A stretch of DNA of 5,631 nucleotides from Candidatus Nesterenkonia stercoripullorum (GTDB lineage: Bacteria > Actinomycetota > Actinomycetes > Actinomycetales > Micrococcaceae), in contig DXGD01000069.1 in assembly GCA_019114115.1 (NCBI GenBank), positions 1 through 5,631 on the forward strand. Reading direction: 5' to 3'. Under the pieces are notes generated by a model. It ran no database searches. It was given only the letters and a program-made list of their open reading frames with translations, and had not been told where the DNA came from. The translations under genes were made by a program, and so were the position numbers. The first letter of the stretch is position 1, and each line of letters begins with the position of its first letter. Shown here in pieces: positions 1 to 5,631 of the stretch.

Positions 1-1424
1 ATCCCGACTCTGGCTCGGCCGATGCGCACGACCCCACAGCGCGCAGTGCCCAGACCCCCGCTGGCTCTGAGCACCCAGATTCAGATGTCGGTGGCAGTCC
101 TCTGGAGCCAGGCGACGCTCACGACGAGGCGACCCCCGGCGAGGCCTACGCAGAAGACGTCGAAGCAGGTGACACCGAAGCAGAAGACGCCGAGCATGAC
201 CTGGTCGAGGGTGCGCGCATCGGCGAGGACACCGACGGTTCGCCGATTCTGATCACCTCCTCGAGCTACGGCCGGGGTTACCAGACGGTGACGACTGTCG
301 AGGGCGATGCCAGCAAGAATCTGCTGAAGAATCGCCGGGAGCGCCGTCGTCGCCGCAATACCACGCTGACGATCGCCGTCTCGGCCTTCGCGGTGCTGCT
401 GATCGCCTTCGTCATCGTCGTGCAGTCGATCCTGCGCGGCGGTTCAGCCAGTGACTATGACCAGCAGGCCGGGGAACAGATCACGTTCACCGTCAATGAG
501 GGTGAAGGGCCGCAGAACGTGGCCACCAGGCTCGTGGACCAGGGGATCGTCGCGAGCCAGGGAGCCTTCGACGATGCGTACTCAGATCTTGAGGGCACCC
601 CGGATCTGCACGCCGGGGAGTTCCCCCTGCGTGAGGAGATGCCGGCCGCCGACGCTTTGGACATCCTGTTCGAGCAGGGCGAGGCGGAGAACTACATCGC
701 CATCGACACTGGCATCCGGATCGACGCCGCCTTCTCGGCGATCTCCTCCGGCACCGGGATCTCCGAGTCCGACCTTCGCCAAGCTGCCGAAGACCCCACT
801 GATTTCGGGCTGCCAGAAGACGCCCCCAACCTCGAGGGCTACCTGGCACCGGGTGAATACCGGATGCCGATGGACGCTACCGCCGAGGAGATCCTCCAGG
901 AGATGGTGGACACCACGCAGGAGCGCCTTGAGGACGTCGGCATTACCGATCCCGAAGAGCAGTACGACACCATCATCGTGGCCTCGCTGCTGACCGCAGA
1001 AGCCCTGCCCGACGACTACCGCACGATTGCCGGGATCATCGAGAACAGGCTCGCGCCGGATAACGAGGAGACTGACGGGCGGCTGCAGATCGACGCCACG
1101 GTGATCTACGGACTGGGCCAGCAGAGCCTCCAGTTCTCCGAGGAGGATCGCAACGACGCGTCGAACGAGTACAACACCTACGCCATCCGCGGTCTCCCGC
1201 CTGGGCCCATCGAAGCCCCTGCAGTAGAGGCCATCGAGGCGGCGTCAGAGCCCGATGAGAACGACTACTTCTACTGGGTCACGACCAATATCGAGACCGG
1301 TGAGACGAAGTTCGCCGAGGATTACGAAGAGCACCAGATCTACTGGCAGGAGTTCACCGACTACTGCGATGAGAACCCGGAGATCTGTGAGGGTGAGCCC
1401 ACCGAAGATGCGCAGGGACCGTGA
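1..1424 (+). CDS. mltG: Endolytic peptidoglycan transglycosylase MltG (YceG family), 5'-truncated by window edge
   Basis: MltG is an inner-membrane lytic transglycosylase that cleaves nascent glycan strands and helps set their length. The frame is open from base 3 with no stop before TGA 1422-1424, so the true start lies left of the window. GTG 288 could start a 378-residue product, but it has no convincing Shine-Dalgarno, and the upstream frame reads as a plausible tail. Visible order: an Asp/Glu/Ala/Pro-rich cytoplasmic tail (bases 3-287), an Arg-rich patch (333-356), one membrane helix (about 363-434, N-terminus inside), then the extracytoplasmic YceG domain. The motif ASLLTAEA (981-1004) aligns with E. 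coli ASIIEKET. Its Glu (codon 999-1001) matches catalytic Glu218. ATVIYGLG and YNTYAIRGLPPGPIEAP (1170-1220) are family hallmarks. The domain is strongly acidic and ends in a short acidic tail. Its stop overlaps the possible GTG start of aroE. The identification is firm; only the start is unknown. Confidence 0.93.
   Translation, partial: PDSGSADAHDPTARSAQTPAGSEHPDSDVGGSPLEPGDAHDEATPGEAYAEDVEAGDTEAEDAEHDLVEGARIGEDTDGSPILITSSSYGRGYQTVTTVEGDASKNLLKNRRERRRRRNTTLTIAVSAFAVLLIAFVIVVQSILRGGSASDYDQQAGEQITFTVNEGEGPQNVATRLVDQGIVASQGAFDDAYSDLEGTPDLHAGEFPLREEMPAADALDILFEQGEAENYIAIDTGIRIDAAFSAISSGTGISESDLRQAAEDPTDFGLPEDAPNLEGYLAPGEYRMPMDATAEEILQEMVDTTQERLEDVGITDPEEQYDTIIVASLLTAEALPDDYRTIAGIIENRLAPDNEETDGRLQIDATVIYGLGQQSLQFSEEDRNDASNEYNTYAIRGLPPGPIEAPAVEAIEAASEPDENDYFYWVTTNIETGETKFAEDYEEHQIYWQEFTDYCDENPEICEGEPTEDAQGP
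150..193 (+). repeat. Imperfect direct repeat in the acidic tail of mltG
   Basis: The 14-base unit GCAGAAGACGTCGA (150-163) recurs as GCAGAAGACGCCGA (180-193), one mismatch apart and 30 bases downstream, so in frame. It encodes AEDVE and AEDAE inside a Glu/Asp-rich stretch. This looks like low-complexity coding sequence, probably expanded by local duplication, in the disordered cytoplasmic tail. No separate function is evident. Confidence 0.6.
1413..1418 (+). promoter_or_regulatory. Ribosome binding site that favours the ATG 1427 start of aroE
   Basis: CAGGGA lies inside the last codons of mltG. Its end is 8 bases from ATG 1427 but only 2 bases from GTG 1421, so spacing supports ATG 1427 as the main initiator. 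GTG 1421 overlaps the mltG stop by four bases (GTGA) and could still be used through termination-reinitiation. The site supports translational coupling of aroE to mltG. Confidence 0.5.
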
Positions 1425-1426
1425 CG

Positions 1427-1471
1427 ATGAATAGCGCGAGCATGAATAGCGCGAGCATGAACAGCGCGAGT
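1427..1471 (+). repeat. Three tandem 15-bp units at the aroE start, each beginning with ATG
   Basis: Units at 1427-1441, 1442-1456 and 1457-1471 read ATGAATAGCGCGAGC, the identical sequence, and ATGAACAGCGCGAGT (two changes). They are in frame with aroE and encode MNSAS three times, so every unit supplies a potential start codon. Gain or loss of one unit would keep the frame. The near identity, including synonymous positions, implies recent duplication by slippage rather than selection on the protein alone. Confidence 0.9.
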
Positions 1472-2437
1472 GCGGCGACCGCCGGGCTGAGTTCCTCGCC
1501 GCTTCAGGCCGCAGTGCTGGGGCATCCGATCGGGCATTCCCGATCCCCGTCGCTGCACGCGGCGGCCTATGCCTACCTGGGGCAGCGCATCGAGTATGCC
1601 CGGTATGACGTGGATGAAGACGGGCTGGCTGGTTTTCTCGCTGGAGCGGGCTCTTCCTCGACTCCCTGGGTCGGCTGGTCGGTGACGATGCCGCTCAAGT
1701 GCGCTCTTGTTTCTCACATGGACCGGATTTCAGAACGCGTCCGACTGCTCGGAGTGCTCAACACTGTGGTGCATGAAGGCGGCCGCCCAGGTCAGCCGCG
1801 CCAGACAGGTGAGCCGGTCAGCGGTCTCATGGGGGAGAACACCGACGTCGACGGCATAGTCCATGCTCTAGGGGAGGCAGACGCCCGGGGCGTTCTGCAG
1901 CCCGGAGCTGCCCCTCCTGACGGTCGTCGCTTCGGCATCCTGGGTGCGGGAGCCACTGCCACGGCCGCCTTGGCAGCAGCCTCTGACCTAGGGTTCGGCA
2001 GAGTCGTGATCTACGCTCGGTCTGCCGAACGTGCCGCTGAGACGCTTCCCGTGGCGCAGGCCCTCGGGCTGACGGTCGATATCCGGTCGGTGGCCGATCT
2101 CTCCACGGATCTCAGCGCAGGCGAGGCCACGGGGATAGCAGCGCTGGTCTCCACACTGCCCCCGCGTGCCGCCGACAGTGTCGCGGGGCAGCTTCGTGGC
2201 CTGCCGGAGGGCCTGCCCCTGCTCGACGTCGCCTATGATCCCTGGCCTTCCGAGTTGGCTCTGGCATGGGAAGCGATGGGCGGGGCCGTCGTCAGCGGAC
2301 TCGCTATGCTGCTGCATCAGGCGGTCAAGCAGGTCGAGCTCTTCACCGCCGGGACGAATCATGCGGCAACCAGCCTCCCACCGGTGGAGCACCTGGCCAT
2401 GGTCGAGTCCATGCGGCATGCGGTAGGGCTGGCCTGA
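1427..2437 (+). CDS. aroE: Shikimate dehydrogenase (NADP-dependent), AroE
   Basis: AroE reduces 3-dehydroshikimate to shikimate in the cytoplasm. From ATG 1427 it has 336 residues, longer than the usual 270-290. The excess comes from a roughly 24-residue N-terminal tail (three MNSAS repeats plus an Ala/Ser stretch) and a longer loop between the NT and NTD motifs. The substrate domain shows GHSRSPSLH with Ser38 and Ser40, VTMPLK with catalytic Lys91, VLNTV with Asn112, and ENTDVDG with Asp140. The dinucleotide-binding loop is GAGATA (173-178), followed by ARSAERA, which corresponds to the NRTxxRA phosphate-binding motif. YDPWP (270-274) and GLAMLLHQA near the end are typical of the family. Ser replaces the common Asn before VT, which I recall as usual in actinobacterial AroE. 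All catalytic residues are present. Alternative starts are GTG 1421, ATG 1442 and ATG 1457. Confidence 0.95.
   Translation: MNSASMNSASMNSASAATAGLSSSPLQAAVLGHPIGHSRSPSLHAAAYAYLGQRIEYARYDVDEDGLAGFLAGAGSSSTPWVGWSVTMPLKCALVSHMDRISERVRLLGVLNTVVHEGGRPGQPRQTGEPVSGLMGENTDVDGIVHALGEADARGVLQPGAAPPDGRRFGILGAGATATAALAAASDLGFGRVVIYARSAERAAETLPVAQALGLTVDIRSVADLSTDLSAGEATGIAALVSTLPPRAADSVAGQLRGLPEGLPLLDVAYDPWPSELALAWEAMGGAVVSGLAMLLHQAVKQVELFTAGTNHAATSLPPVEHLAMVESMRHAVGLA
1528..1545 (+). other. Perfect 7-bp inverted repeat inside aroE
   Basis: GATCGGG (1528-1534) and CCCGATC (1539-1545) are perfect inverted copies around a CATT loop. They could form a stable mRNA hairpin about 100 bases after the aroE start. 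The bases encode part of the conserved GHSRSP substrate motif, so chance constrained by protein sequence is a sufficient explanation. No U-tract follows, so it is not a terminator. Confidence 0.3.
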
Positions 2438-2502
2438 CCCGGTTCCAGTGATGTCGAGAGCGGGGCCGTCGAGCTGACTGCGTCGGTCCGCCCCGGAAGC
2501 AT

Positions 2503-2516
2503 TATGATGGATCCTA
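2503..2516 (+). promoter_or_regulatory. Probable sigma-A-type -10 element for a leaderless aroC transcript
   Basis: TATGAT at 2503-2508 matches the actinobacterial TANNNT -10 consensus, one base from TATAAT. It lies in the only sizeable gap of the window (2438-2515). Seven bases separate it from A2516, the first base of the aroC ATG that gives the conserved MLRWLT start. A transcript beginning there would have no 5' leader, as is common in actinobacteria. No Shine-Dalgarno is well placed for ATG 2516, which fits. No good -35 box is seen: GCGTCG occupies the 17-base-spacing position, and CTGACT (2474-2479) is too far away. A GTCGAG direct repeat (2453-2458, 2468-2473) lies upstream, with no known role. 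Confidence 0.5.
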
Positions 2517-3766
2517 TGTTGCGCTGGCTCACATCCGGAGAATCCCACGGCAAATCTCTCGTCGGCATCCTCGAAGGTCTCCCCGCAGGGGTGCCGCTGA
2601 CCACCTCGATGGTCCAGGAGCGGCTGGCTCGCAGAAGGCTGGGCTATGGCCGCGGCGCCCGGATGAAGTTCGAGAAGGACCAGGTCAATCTGCTGGGGGG
2701 CGTGCGTCACGGAGTCACGCTCGGTGGGCCTGTGGCCATTGAAGTGGAGAACACGGAGTGGCCCAAATGGGAGAAGGTCATGTCAGCCGACCCCGTCGAT
2801 GCCGACGAGCTCGAAGGCCTGGCCCGGAATGCGCCGCTGACCCGCCCACGCCCGGGCCATGCAGACTACACCGGCATGCAGAAGTACGGATTCGACGAGT
2901 CCCGGCCGGTGCTCGAGCGCGCCTCAGCGCGCGAAACCGCTACCCGTGTCGCCCTGGGCACTGCTGCGCAGTCCTTCCTCAAGGAACTGGGCATCGTCAC
3001 CGTCTCGCACACTCGCTCGATCGGCGAAGTCGCTGTCCCCAGCGATGCAGCGCTACCAGGTCCGGGAGACGAGGAGCGCATCGACGCTGATCCATTGCGC
3101 TGCCTGCATGAGGAGACCTCCCAGCGCATGGTCGCCGAGGTGGACGATGCGCATAAGGCCGGAGAGACCCTCGGCGGCGTCGTCGAAGTCGTGGTCCACG
3201 GCCTGCCGCCAGGCCTGGGCAGCTATGTGCACTGGGACCGCCGGCTCGACGCGAAGCTGGCGGCCGCGCTGATGGGGATCCAGGCGATCAAGGGGGTCGA
3301 AGTCGGTGACGGGTTCGCGACGACCAGGAAGCGTGGCTCCCAGGCTCATGACGAGATCTTGCCTGACGAGGAGGGCCGTTCGGTCTACCGGAGCACTAAC
3401 CGGGCCGGTGGCGTCGAAGGCGGTATGAGCATCGGCTCAGTGCTGCGTGTCAGCGCCGGAATGAAGCCGATCGCGACTGTTCCGCGCGCCCTGCGGACCG
3501 TGGACACCGCCACCGGAGAAGAGACGACGGCGCACCACCAGCGCTCAGATGTCTGCGCTGTCCCGGCGGCCGGCGTCGTGGCCGAAGCGATGGTCGCGCT
3601 GGTGATCGCAGACGCCGTCGTGGAGAAGTTCGGCGGCGACAGCCTCACCGAAGTGCGCCGCTCCCTTGAGGCTTATGTCGCTGAGCTTCCCGGCCTGGGC
3701 TCTGACCCCCAGCGTGCAGGGGCTGACGGCGACCCTCACCAGGCCCCGGCCGCAATGCAGAGCTGA
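2516..3766 (+). CDS. aroC: Chorismate synthase, AroC
   Basis: AroC converts 5-enolpyruvylshikimate-3-phosphate to chorismate with reduced FMN, the last common step to aromatic amino acids, folate and menaquinone. From ATG 2516 it has 416 residues, slightly longer than typical actinobacterial enzymes because of a Pro/Ala/Gly-rich tail. Conserved elements in order: GESHG (8-12, with His11), RRRLGYGRG (39-47), RPGHAD (112-117, with His115), RASARETA (135-142) and RSDVCAVPA (343-351, with Asp345). The start is chosen because family members begin MLRW[LI]T. In-frame ATGs at 2504 and 2507 would add four or three residues; GGAAG (2495-2499) could serve ATG 2507. An oddity is GGMSIG around residue 306, where Asn or Thr is usual instead of Ile. 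The stop is five bases from aroK, so the two are surely cotranscribed. The transcript probably starts at the -10 element just upstream. Confidence 0.96.
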   Translation: MLRWLTSGESHGKSLVGILEGLPAGVPLTTSMVQERLARRRLGYGRGARMKFEKDQVNLLGGVRHGVTLGGPVAIEVENTEWPKWEKVMSADPVDADELEGLARNAPLTRPRPGHADYTGMQKYGFDESRPVLERASARETATRVALGTAAQSFLKELGIVTVSHTRSIGEVAVPSDAALPGPGDEERIDADPLRCLHEETSQRMVAEVDDAHKAGETLGGVVEVVVHGLPPGLGSYVHWDRRLDAKLAAALMGIQAIKGVEVGDGFATTRKRGSQAHDEILPDEEGRSVYRSTNRAGGVEGGMSIGSVLRVSAGMKPIATVPRALRTVDTATGEETTAHHQRSDVCAVPAAGVVAEAMVALVIADAVVEKFGGDSLTEVRRSLEAYVAELPGLGSDPQRAGADGDPHQAPAAMQS

Positions 3767-3771
3767 GAGAT

Positions 3772-4362
3772 ATGTCACCAGTGATGCCTTCGGAAAGTGC
3801 CCCGTACCCCGGCGACGCCGCAGCCGCCAGCGTCGATGCCAGGAACCTGGTCCTCATCGGCCCGATGGGCTCGGGAAAGTCGACTGTGGGTGCCGCTCTG
3901 GCCCGTCGTGTCGGTCGGCCTCATGTCGATACGGACCAGTTCTTCGTCGCGAGGTACGGCCCGATCCCCGAATTCTTCGAACAGTTCGGTGAGGACCGCT
4001 TCCGCCACGAGGAGGCGCAGATCGTCGCCGAACTGCTGGATTCGCCACGTCCCTCGGTGATCAGCCTGGGCGGCGGGGCGGTCATCCGCGAAGCCAATCG
4101 AGACGCGCTCATTCCGCATATCGTGATCATGCTCGACATCACGGCAGAGCAGGCCGAGCGTCGTCTCGGAGACGGCTCCAGCAGGCCGATCCTGCTGGCT
4201 GATCCTGCTGAATCTCCGTTGCAGCGGTGGCAGCGGATCTACACCAACCGCAAACAGGTCTACCTGGATTGCGCTGATATCGTAGTGAGCCCCGAAGAGG
4301 CCACTGTGGAGGGCCGTGTGGACGAGATCCTCCGCAGGCTGCAATCGCCAGCTTCCGTCTGA
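3772..4362 (+). CDS. aroK: Shikimate kinase, AroK
   Basis: AroK phosphorylates shikimate at the 3-hydroxyl using ATP. The protein has 196 residues against the usual 165-180; a tail of about 24 residues rich in Ala, Ser and Pro precedes the first beta strand. Walker A is GPMGSGKST (30-38). DTD (53-55) supplies the shikimate-binding aspartates, FRHEE (77-81) the shikimate-binding Arg78, and GGG (100-102) the loop near the Walker B position. Arg138 in SSRPILL matches the LID arginine, and Arg160 before VYLDCADIVV the second substrate-binding arginine. All key residues are present. Five bases separate it from the aroC stop, with GAGAGA (3765-3770) acting as a close, imperfect ribosome binding site. 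ATG 3784 is an alternative start that would shorten the tail by four residues. The pairing with aroB directly downstream is the common bacterial order. Confidence 0.95.
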   Translation: MSPVMPSESAPYPGDAAAASVDARNLVLIGPMGSGKSTVGAALARRVGRPHVDTDQFFVARYGPIPEFFEQFGEDRFRHEEAQIVAELLDSPRPSVISLGGGAVIREANRDALIPHIVIMLDITAEQAERRLGDGSSRPILLADPAESPLQRWQRIYTNRKQVYLDCADIVVSPEEATVEGRVDEILRRLQSPASV

Positions 4363-4385
4363 GGCCTGAAGACAGCACCGAAACT

Positions 4386-5631
<1,246 letters not shown>

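Noticed and set aside
22..252. A 76-codon plus-strand open frame at the left edge
   Set aside because: It is out of frame with the mltG frame, which is open through the same region and continues into the membrane segment and catalytic domain. Its Thr/Pro/Arg-rich product looks like a frame-shifted shadow.
2461..2495. Possible hairpin in the aroE-aroC gap (CGGGGC with GCCCCG) as a terminator of aroE
   Set aside because: The stem is only 6 bp with a 23-base loop and no following U-tract, so an intrinsic terminator is not supported.
1988..2710. A minus-strand open frame of 240 codons spanning the aroE end, the gap and the aroC start
   Set aside because: It has no recognisable motif, and it lies opposite conserved coding sequence and the aroC promoter region. 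Treated as a shadow of codon bias.
2917..2932. GCGCGC-CTCA-GCGCGC inverted repeat in aroC
   Set aside because: It falls in codons for the invariant RASARETA motif and consists of simple GC alternation, so chance from protein constraint and GC bias explains it.

Overview
The window is a compact, GC-rich, single-strand gene block read left to right. It holds the 3' part of mltG (septal peptidoglycan lytic transglycosylase), complete aroE, aroC and aroK, and the 5' part of aroB, which runs off the right edge. This order (mltG-aroE-aroC-aroK-aroB) matches the conserved actinobacterial shikimate locus; in Mycobacterium the same genes lie in the same orientation near aroD. The strong G/C bias at third codon positions, actinobacterial sequence variants (SVTMPLK and YDPWP in AroE, MLRWLT at the AroC start, RHGAAVSVG in AroB) and a long acidic cytoplasmic tail on MltG point to Actinomycetota. 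A member of the Micrococcales/Micrococcaceae is likely. The unusually acidic extracytoplasmic part of MltG would suit a halotolerant genus, but that is only inference.

Layout. Bases 1-1424: mltG, open from the left edge, with an acidic tail, a basic patch, one membrane segment and then the YceG/MltG domain. Bases 1421-1471: the mltG stop overlaps a possible GTG start of aroE, followed by three 15-bp units that each begin with an in-frame ATG. Bases 1427-2437: aroE. Bases 2438-2515: the only real intergenic gap (78 bp), carrying a TATGAT -10 element placed so that transcription would begin at the aroC ATG (a leaderless start). Bases 2516-3766: aroC. A 5-bp gap leads to aroK (3772-4362), and a 37-bp gap to aroB (4400 to the end), whose long N-terminal tail contains four 15-bp repeats.

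The enzymes carry out four of the seven shikimate steps: AroB makes 3-dehydroquinate, AroE reduces 3-dehydroshikimate, AroK phosphorylates shikimate, and AroC makes chorismate from EPSP. Dehydroquinase, EPSP synthase and DAHP synthase are not in the window. The tight spacing suggests that aroC-aroK-aroB are cotranscribed, and that mltG-aroE forms a translationally coupled pair upstream of a second promoter.

I see no mobile element, CRISPR array, RNA gene or novel multi-gene system. The noteworthy points are small-scale: the repeat-bearing start regions of aroE and aroB, the probable leaderless aroC promoter, and low-complexity N-terminal tails on several consecutive proteins.
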